From Pontibacter beigongshangensis (GTDB taxonomy: Bacteria > Bacteroidota > Bacteroidia > Cytophagales > Hymenobacteraceae), in NCBI RefSeq assembly GCF_014332515.1, contig NZ_VFSD01000002.1:124001-188000 (forward strand): a DNA stretch of 64,000 nt, read 5' to 3'. The position numbers and the translations under genes are program-made. Positions 25,228 through 33,838 of this stretch are shown here, piece by piece. Under the pieces are notes generated by a model that worked only from the letters and a program-made list of their open reading frames with translations, ran no database searches and was not told where the DNA came from. Every line of letters starts with the position of its first letter. The stretch's first letter is position 1.

Positions 25228-25923
25228 TTACTCAGAAAAATCATTTACCAGCACCTTAGAGGCCACCTTGTTCAGCACAAACTCCACCTGCTCATCGATC
25301 ATCATATACGAGGTATCGAGCAGGTAAGCGTCTTCGGCGCGGCGCAGGGGGCTCTCGGTGCGGGTAGAGTCTATCAGGTCGCGTTTTTCCAGGTTTGCTT
25401 TTATTTCATCCAGGTTCACCAGTTGCTTTTTATCCAGCAGCTCCTGCTGCCGCCTTCTGGCGCGGGTGTCCACATCGGCCGTCATAAATATCTTCACCTC
25501 GGCATCCGGAAAAACAGCGGTGCCAATGTCGCGGCCATCCATTACCACACCGCGCTTGCGGCCCATTTTCTGCTGCTGGGCCACCATGGCCCGGCGCACC
25601 TCCACCAGCACGCTCACCTCGCTCACCTGGTTGGAAATGTACATTTTCCGGATCTCGTCTTCTACGTTCAGGCCATTGAGGTAAACCTCGTTGCGGCCTG
25701 CCTTGGGGTTGTAATGGAAAGAAATGTCGATGCTGTCGAGGGCTTTGTGTATCTCCTTCGGGTTGGTGAACGAGACGTGGTTCTGCAGAAAATAGAGGGT
25801 AACGGCCCGGTACATAGCGCCCGTATCGATATAGGCATACCCTAGCTCGGCGGCCACTCTTTTGGCGGTAGTACTCTTACCGCAGGAGGAATAGCCATCG
25901 ATCGCAATCACAATTTTTTTCAT
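25228..25923 (-). CDS. cmk: Cytidylate kinase
   Basis: 231-residue kinase phosphorylating CMP and dCMP. The P-loop is GYSSCGKST with Lys16; YIDTGAMYRA, the GRDIGT motif and the RARRRQQEL lid arginines are all present. Normal length. Located 18 bases upstream of ispH and 17 bases downstream of a tiny lipoprotein gene on the same strand. Confidence 0.97.
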   Translation of the reverse strand: MKKIVIAIDGYSSCGKSTTAKRVAAELGYAYIDTGAMYRAVTLYFLQNHVSFTNPKEIHKALDSIDISFHYNPKAGRNEVYLNGLNVEDEIRKMYISNQVSEVSVLVEVRRAMVAQQQKMGRKRGVVMDGRDIGTAVFPDAEVKIFMTADVDTRARRRQQELLDKKQLVNLDEIKANLEKRDLIDSTRTESPLRRAEDAYLLDTSYMMIDEQVEFVLNKVASKVLVNDFSE

Positions 25924-25940
25924 AAAGTGCAGCGTAGAAA

Positions 25941-26096
25941 TTAGTTAGAGTCACAAGGGCAAGGCATGTTGCCACGCTTGCTCTTCTTCTGGTAAGCAGC
26001 CGTCTTTTTCTGCTGAGGGGTTTTTGTAGAACAGCCTGCCAGCGGACCCGTAGCCAGAAATGCGGCCAGCACCACATAGGAAATTATCTTTCTCAA
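25941..26096 (-). CDS. Tiny lipoprotein upstream of cmk
   Basis: 51 residues starting at a TTG (26096): MRKIISYVVLAAFLATGPLA is a signal peptide followed directly by GCST, giving lipobox LAGC with Cys22. The mature part is Lys-rich and ends KRGNMPCPCDSN. The hydrophobic core, lipobox and position 17 bases ahead of cmk support a real gene. No function is known to me. Confidence 0.72.
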   Translation of the reverse strand: MRKIISYVVLAAFLATGPLAGCSTKTPQQKKTAAYQKKSKRGNMPCPCDSN

Positions 26097-26185
26097 AACG
26101 ACTAATTTTAATGCAAATATAGACTAAATTACGGTTTTAAGCCCAACATCAAGGCGTTTTATCAAAACACCCCCTGTTCCTAACC

Positions 26186-27820
26186 ATGCAAACAGACTTT
26201 TCTATCAGCGGACGCATCATAGACCTGCACCAGCAGGAAATCTATGAAGGCACGGTTCATGTTGCTAACGGCCTTATCAAAAAAATAGTTCGTGAGGCCA
26301 CTGCTGCCACACATTATATACTCCCTGGCTTTGTAGATGCCCACGTGCATGTGGAGAGCTCTATGCTGGTACCCGCTGAGTTTGCCCGGCTGGCGGTGGT
26401 GCATGGCACGGTTGCCACGGTGTCGGACCCGCACGAGATCGGTAATGTATTAGGTGTTAGGGGCGTAGAGTATATGATCGAGAACGGAAAAAAGGTGCCG
26501 TTTAAGTTCTATTTCGGGGCTCCCTCCTGCGTGCCGGCCACGCCTTTTGAGACGGCCGGTGCCGAAATTACAGCTGCCGACATAGAAACACTTTTTCAGC
26601 GCGATGAGATAAAATACCTGGCCGAGATGATGAACTGGCCTGGCGTGCTCCACCGCGACGCCTCCGTGATGGAGAAAATAGCGCTGGCCCACCAGTACGG
26701 GAAAGCCGTGGACGGCCATGCTCCCGGCCTGCGCGGAGAGCAGGCCCGGCAATATGCCGACGCTGGCATCAGCACCGACCACGAGTGCTTCACCGCCGAG
26801 GAAGCGCTGGATAAACTGGCGGCCGGCATGAAGATACTGATACGAGAAGGAAGCGCCGCCAAAAACTTTGAAGCCCTGATCCCGCTGCTCGCCGATTACC
26901 CCGACCGCATCATGTTCTGCTCCGACGACAAGCACCCCGACAATCTGGTGGAAGGGCACCTGAACCTGCTCGTGAAACGCGCGCTGGCCAAAGGGCACCA
27001 TTTGTTCCACGTGCTACACGCGGCCTGTCTGAACCCCGTGCAGCACTACCAACTGGAAGTGGGCCTGCTCCGCGAGCAAGACCCGGCAGACTTTATCGTA
27101 GTGGAGAACCTGGACAATTTCAACGTGACAGCTACTTACATAAACGGGCAACTGGTGGCCGAACAGGGGCAAACAAAAATCCAGGTGAGCCAAAGCGAAG
27201 TGATCAACAATTTCAACACCAAGCCCAAAACCCCTGCTCAGTTTGCCATAGCTGCTGCAGATGCCACCCGCACACGGGTAATCGAAGCCTTCGACGGGCA
27301 GCTGGTCACGAAAGAAAGTTGGGCCAAACCCAAGATCGAAAACGGGAATATGGTGCCGGACACAGCGCAGGACGTGCTGAAGCTAACCGTAGTAAACCGC
27401 TACCAGAACACGTCGCCTGCCGTAGCCTTCATCAAAAACACGGGCCTGAAACGCGGCGCGCTGGCCTCCTCCGTGGGCCACGACTCGCACAACATTATAG
27501 CAGTGGGTGTAGACGATGAAAGCATTTGCCGGGCCGTGAACCTGGTAATTCAAGCCAAAGGCGGCGTGGCAGCTGTGGATGGCGACCTTGAGCAGCTCCT
27601 GCCCCTGCCGGTGGCAGGCATTATGTCGGCAGCCGATGGCTATGCAGTGGCAGCCGCCTATTCCGCCATAGACCGCATGAGCAAAGACATGGGAAGCCAA
27701 CTAGCCTCTCCGTTTATGACCTTATCGTTTATGGCGCTGCTGGTAATTCCTTCGCTTAAACTAAGCGACAAAGGCCTTTTTGATGGAGAAAGGTTTGCGT
27801 TTGTACCAGTTTTTGAATGA
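26186..27820 (+). CDS. ade: Adenine deaminase
   Basis: 544-residue amidohydrolase that converts adenine to hypoxanthine and ammonia. The metal site is visible: DAHVHVESSM, the DGHAPG loop, STDHEC and FCSDDKHPDN. The C-terminal AdeC-specific domain with SSVGHDSHNIIAVG is complete. Divergent from the cmk operon and transcribed alone; PLR copy 16 follows in terminator sense. Confidence 0.96.
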   Translation: MQTDFSISGRIIDLHQQEIYEGTVHVANGLIKKIVREATAATHYILPGFVDAHVHVESSMLVPAEFARLAVVHGTVATVSDPHEIGNVLGVRGVEYMIENGKKVPFKFYFGAPSCVPATPFETAGAEITAADIETLFQRDEIKYLAEMMNWPGVLHRDASVMEKIALAHQYGKAVDGHAPGLRGEQARQYADAGISTDHECFTAEEALDKLAAGMKILIREGSAAKNFEALIPLLADYPDRIMFCSDDKHPDNLVEGHLNLLVKRALAKGHHLFHVLHAACLNPVQHYQLEVGLLREQDPADFIVVENLDNFNVTATYINGQLVAEQGQTKIQVSQSEVINNFNTKPKTPAQFAIAAADATRTRVIEAFDGQLVTKESWAKPKIENGNMVPDTAQDVLKLTVVNRYQNTSPAVAFIKNTGLKRGALASSVGHDSHNIIAVGVDDESICRAVNLVIQAKGGVAAVDGDLEQLLPLPVAGIMSAADGYAVAAAYSAIDRMSKDMGSQLASPFMTLSFMALLVIPSLKLSDKGLFDGERFAFVPVFE

Positions 27821-27910
27821 GTAAGTGAGTGACCTGTTCATGTATTGGATTGCTGGCAAAGACAAGATGTAGTGTCGTAACCAGGCTAAGCAGCGGCGGC
27901 AGTAAAACAC

Positions 27911-27941
27911 GCTCCCGAGGTCCTTTTTGATTAGAATAATT
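27911..27941 (-). repeat. PLR repeat copy 16
   Basis: GCTCCCGAGGTCCTTTTTGA then TTAGAATAATT on the plus strand, 90 bases after ade and in the right sense to terminate it. The ATG position reads ATC. Confidence 0.85.
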
Positions 27942-28046
27942 CGGTGTTATGCCTGTTAGTTTGCCCTGAAAGCTCAGATAAAGCTACAGCCGTTAGAATC
28001 GCTCCTTCACTCATCCACAATTAAAAAGACCCTGGCACCAAAGCAG

Positions 28047-28892
28047 ATGGAAGTTTTCTTTATTTTCTTTATTGGGATCGTAGTGAGCGCGTTTGGCACC
28101 ATTATCGGATTTGGGGGCGGGGTTTTTATGGTACCGGTGCTGATCATCTTTTTCGGCTACAACATAGAAATTGCCATCGGCTCCACCATGTCGGCCCTGG
28201 TGCCGGCCTCGCTTATTGCCTCGGTGTTTAACCTGCGCGACAAAAGCATCGACTACCTGGTGGGCACGCTTATTCAGCTGCCGGCTGTGGTGGGCACGGT
28301 GTTAGGAGCTTTTCTGGTGGCTTCGCTCCCGGTGGCACGGCTGCAGTTTATCTTCTCGGTGTTTGTTACGCTAATCGGGGTCTATTTTCTTTTTAACAGA
28401 CAGGCGAAAGCCCCGCCTAAACACTCGGGGCTTATGTACCAGATGCGAGGTGTGCCTACTTCCTTTATCCGCATAAACAAAGTAAAAAAGTTGGCTTACC
28501 GCCTGAATGTGGGGCTGGTGGCAATTTTCGGGTTTATGACAGGCATTGTAGCAGGGCTTTTCGGTATTGGCGGCGGGTTTCTGCAAACGCCCATTATGAC
28601 AAAGCTCTTCCGGATGCCCTACCAGGTGGCTACCTCCACCTCGCTGTTTATCCTGGTTATCACGAGCTTCACGGGTTTTGTGAGCCACTACCTGATCGGG
28701 AATGTTTTCTGGAGCCGCAGCCTGCCTGTTATGGCCGGATTTATGGTAGGCGCTGTTGGCGGCAACATCATCAAGCAAAAATGGCCACCCAAAAACCATA
28801 TCGATGAGTTGATCGCCTTGGGCCTTTTACTGGCGGGCCTGGGGGTTCTGCTCCACCTGGCCGTGAAGTCGAGCTTTGGGTTCTCGTTCTAA
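28047..28892 (+). CDS. TSUP family (TauE/SafE) anion exporter
   Basis: 281 residues with seven to eight hydrophobic segments and the internal duplication of the TauE/SafE (TSUP) family: GFGGGVFMVPVLI near residue 23 and FGIGGGFLQTPIM near 172. Members export sulfite, sulfoacetate or related sulfur anions across the inner membrane; nothing nearby fixes the substrate. Transcribed alone, and convergent with the response regulator. Confidence 0.92.
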   Translation: MEVFFIFFIGIVVSAFGTIIGFGGGVFMVPVLIIFFGYNIEIAIGSTMSALVPASLIASVFNLRDKSIDYLVGTLIQLPAVVGTVLGAFLVASLPVARLQFIFSVFVTLIGVYFLFNRQAKAPPKHSGLMYQMRGVPTSFIRINKVKKLAYRLNVGLVAIFGFMTGIVAGLFGIGGGFLQTPIMTKLFRMPYQVATSTSLFILVITSFTGFVSHYLIGNVFWSRSLPVMAGFMVGAVGGNIIKQKWPPKNHIDELIALGLLLAGLGVLLHLAVKSSFGFSF

Positions 28893-28953
28893 GCTACAAG
28901 TTGGATATCGGCGCTGCAGGCTTCAGCCGCTGAATTGCCAGACAGGTTTTGCA

Positions 28954-28987
28954 CAAAAAAAGAGTACAGCTCCGGGCAGTACTCTTT
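28954..28987 (-). terminator. Terminator of the response regulator gene
   Basis: Stem AAAGAGTAC (28959-28967) with GTACTCTTT (28979-28987); on the minus strand it ends in seven T. It follows the response regulator stop by 22 bases. Confidence 0.88.
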
Positions 28988-29009
28988 AGCTGGCATTGCT
29001 GCTGCTTTG

Positions 29010-29447
29010 TTACCTGATGGTAAGGCGATTTTTAAAGTACTTGCTTAGCAGCATATTCACTTTATCTGCCGTGAGGGGCTTTGTCAGGTATTCGGCTGCG
29101 TATTTGGTAGAGTTGGCTGTGTCGTGCGGGTGTGTGGAGGTGGTGAGCACGGTCATCACAATTTTATCACGGAACTCCTCATCCAGGCGCTCATACAGCT
29201 CCAGCATCTCAAAGCCGTCCATCACAGGCATGTTGATGTCCAGGAAAATAAGCTCCGGCTCAAAGTAATCGGCATTGGTGGCCTCGTAGTTATGATTGCT
29301 CACATTGTATAAATAATCGAATGCCTGCTTGCCGTTCACAAACGTTCGAATATGATCCGTCACCTGCATTCTCTCTAACAGACGCTGGTTCAAATAGTTA
29401 GTAGTATCATCGTCATCGATAAGCAGGATGCCTGATAATTTTTTCAT
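29010..29447 (-). CDS. Single-domain response regulator
   Basis: 145 residues comprising one receiver domain and no output domain. The acidic pocket is IDDDD (about 8-12), the phospho-acceptor Asp lies in LIFLDINMPVMDG, the switch Thr is in VLTTS and the conserved Lys is in LTKPL. Such CheY-like regulators act by protein contact. Its start is the ATG at 29447. The frame is open upstream into the remains of a histidine kinase, the likely former partner. Confidence 0.93.
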   Translation of the reverse strand: MKKLSGILLIDDDDTTNYLNQRLLERMQVTDHIRTFVNGKQAFDYLYNVSNHNYEATNADYFEPELIFLDINMPVMDGFEMLELYERLDEEFRDKIVMTVLTTSTHPHDTANSTKYAAEYLTKPLTADKVNMLLSKYFKNRLTIR

Positions 29448-29454
29448 AGTAAAG

Positions 29455-29820
29455 GTTATAATCCAGCTCGGTTTTGCACATGGAAACCGAAGCGTAAACG
29501 TTGTTCCAGTCCCGACTTCTGAAGCTACGTTTATACTACAGCTGTAGTTTTCAATAATTTGTTTAACGATTGTACAACCTGCCCCGCTTCCTTCTACGTG
29601 GTCGTGCCATCGCTTAAAAAGGCTGAACATTTCCTGTTGGGCTCGGTGGCGTTACACACCTATGCCACTGTCAGCCACAGACAAAACTAAATAATCTTCT
29701 TCAACTTTTGTACTAAAATTAATAATTGGTGGCCAGCCCGGGAATCTGTATTTAATAGCATTCGTCAACGGTTTGCAGGAAATGCTTATCAAGTTTTACG
29801 TTGATTGGTCGTAGCAGGGT
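29455..29820 (-). pseudogene. Histidine kinase remnant (HATPase domain)
   Basis: Upstream of the response regulator the minus strand encodes a recognisable HATPase_c domain in pieces: N-box LTNAIKYRFPG, G1-box VADSGIGV, then an in-frame TAA at 29654-29652, then EMFSLFKRWHDHVEGSGAG (G2-box) and GTGTTFTLRFP. Just before the N-box the frame changes (preceding LDKHFLQT is read one base out). No sensor or dimerisation domain could be followed further upstream. A nonsense mutation and a frameshift mean no functional kinase is made. Confidence 0.8.
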
Positions 29821-30135
29821 ATGCCAGAAAGTCGGTTGCAAATAGCGCTCCACCAATTCGCTACCCGACACTTTGACGGCGTCCGGTACTTCTGCAAGAG
29901 ATATCCGCCGGCACTGCCGCTCCCGGCCGGAGCGGGTATCTCCTCTACCAGAACACCTAACAGCCCTCAATGTTTAAAATAGGGGCCTTCAGGTTGTGCG
30001 GGGAGCGGTAAGGTCAGTTTCTACAATATTAGAAAAATATCTTTCAGCATCAGAGGCCGCCGCCAGGAGACGCTACCGCTGCAGCAGGATCTTTTTTCCT
30101 GAAAGGAATCTCAAAACAGTGCAGGCTAAACGAAA

Positions 30136-30163
30136 AAAGCCTGAAACATAAGTTTCAGGCTTT
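30136..30163 (-). terminator. Terminator
   Basis: 12-bp perfect stem AAAGCCTGAAAC / GTTTCAGGCTTT with a 4-base loop; the minus strand ends in six T. It lies 135 bases after the cysteine-synthase-like gene, beyond PLR copy 17. Confidence 0.88.
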
Positions 30164-30221
30164 CAGATAAGGAAAATGAAGGTTTCAGGCCGGCACATGA
30201 TGGCCCGATGGTTATCGGGGC

Positions 30222-30268
30222 AATTATTCAAATCAAAATGCCCCTCCGGAGCTTATTCCTGCTGCTGC
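30222..30268 (+). repeat. PLR repeat copy 17
   Basis: AATTATTCAAATC, AAAATGCCCCTCCGGAGC, then a CTG run. In terminator sense it follows the cysteine-synthase-like gene by 30 bases. The usual ATG reads ATC. Confidence 0.88.
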
Positions 30269-30297
30269 GTGTATGCAACAGATGTGCCTGCGTGCAC

Positions 30298-31281
30298 TTA
30301 ATCTATATATCCTTTCGAGCGCATCCACTCGTCGTTGTAAATTTTGGCCAGGTAGCGGGTGCCGTGGTCTGGCAGGAGCACCACCATCAGGTCGTTTTCG
30401 GTCAGGTGCTCGCGGGCATAGGCCAGCGCCCCGTATACCGCCGACCCCGAAGACCAGCCCACGAAAAGGCCTTCTTCGCGGGCAAGGCGGCGCGTCATTA
30501 CGGCACCGTCTTTATCCGATACTTTTATAAATGTGTCGATGAGGTCGAAATCCACGTTCTTAGGCAGGATATCTTCTCCAATGCCCTCAGTGGCGTAGGG
30601 GTAAATCTCTTTTTCGTCGAAAATGCCTGTTTCCTTGTATTTCTTGAAAACAGAGCCGTAGGTATCGATACCAACAGTTACAAGCCGCGGATTTCTCTCT
30701 TTCAGGTACTTGGAGATGCCCGACACGGTCCCCCCTGTTCCCACGCCGGTAGCGAAGTGCGTGGTCCTGCCATCGGTCTGGTCCCAGATCTCGGGCCCGG
30801 TGGTGGCGTAGTGTGCGGCCGTGTTAGACAGGTTGTCGTACTGGTTTGGGTAAAAGGAGTTCGGGATCTCCTTGTTCAGGCGCTTGGCCACCGAATAGTA
30901 AGATGCCGGATCGTCTGGCGTCACATCGGTCGGGCACACAATCACGTCGGCGCCCATGGCTTTCAGGATGTCGATCTTTTCCTGCCCCTGCTTATCAGAA
31001 AGCGTAAAGATGCATTTGTAGCCTTTGGCAACGGCGGCCAGCGCCAGGCCCATGCCGGTGTTGCCGGAGGTGCCTTCTATAATAGTGCCCCCTGGCTTCA
31101 GAATACCGGCTCTCTCGGCATCTTCTATCATTCTGACAGCCATGCGGTCTTTTACAGAGTTGCCCGGGTTCATGTACTCTACTTTGGCAAGTATAGTGGC
31201 TTTTATGCCTGTCGTCACCTTGTTCAGCTTTACTAAAGGAGTGTTGCCTATTGCCTCGGTTATATGATTCAGATACTTCAT
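30298..31281 (-). CDS. Cysteine synthase / cystathionine beta-synthase family enzyme
   Basis: 327-residue fold-type II PLP enzyme. Lys44 in NPGNSVKDR is the Schiff-base lysine; EGTSGNTG (69-76) and ATGVGTGGT bind the cofactor and its phosphate. The sequence SDKQGQEKIDILKAMGADV and the ending WSSGSAVYGAL fit the branch containing O-acetylserine sulfhydrylases and short cystathionine beta-synthases without CBS domains. Which of the two reactions it prefers cannot be told by eye. Transcribed alone. Confidence 0.9.
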   Translation of the reverse strand: MKYLNHITEAIGNTPLVKLNKVTTGIKATILAKVEYMNPGNSVKDRMAVRMIEDAERAGILKPGGTIIEGTSGNTGMGLALAAVAKGYKCIFTLSDKQGQEKIDILKAMGADVIVCPTDVTPDDPASYYSVAKRLNKEIPNSFYPNQYDNLSNTAAHYATTGPEIWDQTDGRTTHFATGVGTGGTVSGISKYLKERNPRLVTVGIDTYGSVFKKYKETGIFDEKEIYPYATEGIGEDILPKNVDFDLIDTFIKVSDKDGAVMTRRLAREEGLFVGWSSGSAVYGALAYAREHLTENDLMVVLLPDHGTRYLAKIYNDEWMRSKGYID

Positions 31282-31386
31282 GTAAGGTATATGTGTGATT
31301 TAATGTAAAGGTAATAGTTTGATTTTTAATTGTTGCCGGAAATGCCCTTATTCCTGCCAGCAGGAGCGGCAGCCGAGGCAGCGAGC

Positions 31387-31417
31387 TTCCCAAAAGACCG
31401 TTTTCATTTGAATAATT
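31387..31417 (-). repeat. PLR repeat copy 18
   Basis: Diverged core with GTTTTCATTTGAATAATTT on the plus strand. Lies between divergent genes; faces copy 19, 38 bases away. Confidence 0.75.
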
Positions 31418-31454
31418 TACGTCGGGTGCACCACGGCCCCGCACCGGAGCAACA

Positions 31455-31507
31455 AATTATGCCAATGAAAAAGCCCCTCCGGAGGCCGCACAGCTCCTGC
31501 TGCTCCG
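31455..31507 (+). repeat. PLR repeat copy 19
   Basis: AATTATGCCAATG, AAAAAGCCCCTCCGGAGGC, then an interrupted CTG run. It lies about 100 bases upstream of the sucD promoter; no gene reads into its terminator sense. Confidence 0.9.
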
Positions 31508-31609
31508 CAGTCCTGCCCCACTCCCCGGATCCGGCTCAGCCCGACTCCTGAGAACGGTCCTTTGCTGCAGGGAGTTCCGGTGCCTGACAGGATTTAGGGA
31601 CAACTATTT

Positions 31610-31640
31610 TTTGCATGGCCCATAAAAAAGGCTATTTTTG
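31610..31640 (+). promoter_or_regulatory. Bacteroidetes-type promoter of sucD
   Basis: TTTG at 31610-31613, exactly 19 bases, then TATTTTTG at 31633-31640. This matches the -33 TTTG / -7 TAnnTTTG pattern of the primary sigma factor of Bacteroidota. Transcription should start near 31647, leaving a leader of about 46 bases before sucD. Confidence 0.85.
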
Positions 31641-31692
31641 CACATCGCTTATTAGTCAGATCGTCTATACATCAATTAATTAAGATACACAC

Positions 31693-32583
31693 ATGAGTGT
31701 TTTAGTAAATAAAGGTTCCAAAGTGATTGTGCAGGGCTTTACTGGTTCCGAAGGTTCGTTCCATGCGCAGCAAATGATAGAGTATGGCACTAACGTGGTT
31801 GGTGGCGTAACCCCCGGAAAAGGCGGTTCCACGCACCTCGAGCGCCCTGTGTTCAACACGGTAGCTGATGCTGTAAAGCAGACAGGTGCGAACGTATCCA
31901 TCATTTTTGTGCCACCGGCTTTTGCTGCCGATGCTATTATGGAAGCTGCTGACGCTGGCATAGCGGTAATTGTTGCCATTACAGAAGGTATTCCGGTAAA
32001 AGACATGGTAGCTGCCAAAAACTACCTGAAAAACAGAGATGTTACCCTTATCGGGCCAAACTGCCCGGGCGTGATTACGCCAGGCGAGGCAAAAGTAGGC
32101 ATTATGCCAGGTTTCGTGTTCAAGCCGGGCCGTATCGGCATCGTGTCTAAGTCCGGCACGCTAACTTACGAGGCTGCTGACCAGATCGTGAAAGCCGGCC
32201 TTGGCATTTCTACTGCCATCGGCATTGGCGGCGACCCGATCATCGGAACGCCAACTAAAAACGCGGTGCAGCTGCTCATGGAAGACCCTGAGACGGACGC
32301 CATCGTGATGATCGGTGAGATTGGTGGTAACTACGAGGCCATGGCATCGCAGTACATCAAAGAAACCGGCAACAAGAAACCGGTAGTAGGCTTTATTGCC
32401 GGGCAAACGGCTCCTGCCGGCCGTCGTATGGGCCACGCCGGTGCTATTGTAGGTGGTGCTGATGATACAGCTGCCGCTAAAATGAAGATCATGCGCGAGT
32501 GTGGCATCAACGTGGTAGAGTCTCCTGCCGAGATCGGCGAGGCCATGGTGAAAGCGTTACAGGAAGCTGGCATCAACGCTTAA
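31693..32583 (+). CDS. sucD: Succinyl-CoA ligase (ADP-forming) alpha subunit
   Basis: 296-residue alpha subunit of the TCA-cycle enzyme that makes succinate and ATP or GTP from succinyl-CoA. The CoA-binding Rossmann part carries [14 protein letters not shown] and [19 protein letters not shown] is present and the phosphohistidine lies in GHAGAIVGG near residue 248. Complete. The beta subunit gene sucC is not in the window. It has its own promoter and terminator. Functionally downstream of the methylmalonyl-CoA mutase genes. Confidence 0.97.
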   Translation: MSVLVNKGSKVIVQGFTGSEGSFHAQQMIEYGTNVVGGVTPGKGGSTHLERPVFNTVADAVKQTGANVSIIFVPPAFAADAIMEAADAGIAVIVAITEGIPVKDMVAAKNYLKNRDVTLIGPNCPGVITPGEAKVGIMPGFVFKPGRIGIVSKSGTLTYEAADQIVKAGLGISTAIGIGGDPIIGTPTKNAVQLLMEDPETDAIVMIGEIGGNYEAMASQYIKETGNKKPVVGFIAGQTAPAGRRMGHAGAIVGGADDTAAAKMKIMRECGINVVESPAEIGEAMVKALQEAGINA

Positions 32584-32630
32584 CACTAAATTAGATCTTC
32601 CTTACCTGTGTAGAGAAGATAACGATACGG

Positions 32631-32660
32631 AAAGGCTGCCACTTAAAGGCGGCCTTTTTT
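32631..32660 (+). terminator. Terminator of sucD
   Basis: Stem AAAGGCTGCC / GGCGGCCTTT with one wobble pair and six following T, about 48 bases after the stop codon. Confidence 0.9.
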
Positions 32661-32737
32661 GTTTGATAACTTTTGCTTGCGGGATTTTCCTCGGTAGCCG
32701 GTAGCACCAGAGCGGCAACAATACTGCTATACAAGCC

Positions 32738-32773
32738 GAAAGCCTCTGGAGGGCCATTTTCATTTAAATAATT
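32738..32773 (-). repeat. PLR repeat copy 20
   Basis: AAAGCCTCTGGAGGGCCATTTTC then ATTTAAATAATT split at positions 32738-32773; in terminator sense it lies downstream of sucD, behind the sucD terminator. Confidence 0.8.
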
Positions 32774-32899
32774 GCTCTTTCAGCCAGTAAAGCTTAGTTG
32801 CGTGTGCTTCTTTAGCTTTACTTAGTGTGCAGAACAGTAATAAGCTCAGATACGTTTATAGCCAGGATTTTTCGTAGTACACTTTGCCCCTATCTTTTT

Positions 32900-33838
32900 T
32901 CATTTCTTGATTATTTTTCCGGAGGCAATTTGTCTGTTGTTCAGGCGGAGCCTGTAAAAGTAAACTCCGGAAGGCTCCGTCTGGAGCCGCAGCTGAAATT
33001 CAGAGCCGCTTCCTGACAGGCGTTGTACGGGGCGGGAAAGCACATCCAGGAGCACCAGCTCTACCCGCTCCTGCCTGGAGTTGTTAAAAGTTACCCTCAC
33101 ATCATCAGCAGCCGGATTAGGATACACTTCAACAGCTGTTGCCTTAGCATCATCAGTAATCGATGTTTGTGTTATATAACACGCTCCTCCACTTTTTTCA
33201 CCGGTATATACCCTCTCGCCATCTTTAAAATGGCACAAAACATATGAATTGATTATGCCCTGAAAAAAGTTCTGATAGTGGAAAAAGCCAGTATTGGGTC
33301 CAATACCTTCAATAAACTCAAGGGGAACATCAAGACCAGCACATATTACGATCCAGGCATCTTGCTGCATGAAACGGATGTGCTTTAGATTATTTTCATA
33401 ATACACCTCGCTAACTATGGCCTCTACAGGCGTAAGATCCCACTGGTAAAGCATAAATTTGTCTCCGGGTTCAAGGGTCATATCCATAAGCAGTAGTTCA
33501 GTGTTGCTACGCTCGTCGTACGCCCAAACCCGGCCTGTGCTGGTGTCCTCCCGCAGAAAATCCTCATTTCTGGAGCTGAAGGGATTTTCAGAATTTCCAG
33601 ACACTACTACATACTCCTTATCGTTTATTACAGTAGTGTCGCTGGTTTCTAAGGTCATGGTGCCAACTGCATCACAATAGCCAGACATCACATTCCACTC
33701 AGTAGATTTCTCCCCAAAGATGGACTGGTAGGGCCGTGGCTGCTCCTGGGCCTGCACCCTGTTTATGTTAATACAGAGGTAAAGGAGCAGAAGCAGAAGA
33801 GACTTGTTGCGTGAAATACTAGGTAAACCTTGCTTCAT
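32900..33838 (-). CDS. Secreted T9SS cargo protein, unknown
   Basis: 312 residues with a signal peptide (about 13-31, ending VQAQ). Residues 230-312 form a type IX secretion sorting domain: VEVYPNPAADDVRV, then SGVYFYRLRLNN and terminal GKIIKK. The central part (about 40-220) has Asp/Glu-rich strands and four Cys but no family I recognise. Probably surface-exposed or secreted. Transcribed alone. Confidence 0.8.
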   Translation of the reverse strand: MKQGLPSISRNKSLLLLLLYLCININRVQAQEQPRPYQSIFGEKSTEWNVMSGYCDAVGTMTLETSDTTVINDKEYVVVSGNSENPFSSRNEDFLREDTSTGRVWAYDERSNTELLLMDMTLEPGDKFMLYQWDLTPVEAIVSEVYYENNLKHIRFMQQDAWIVICAGLDVPLEFIEGIGPNTGFFHYQNFFQGIINSYVLCHFKDGERVYTGEKSGGACYITQTSITDDAKATAVEVYPNPAADDVRVTFNNSRQERVELVLLDVLSRPVQRLSGSGSEFQLRLQTEPSGVYFYRLRLNNRQIASGKIIKK

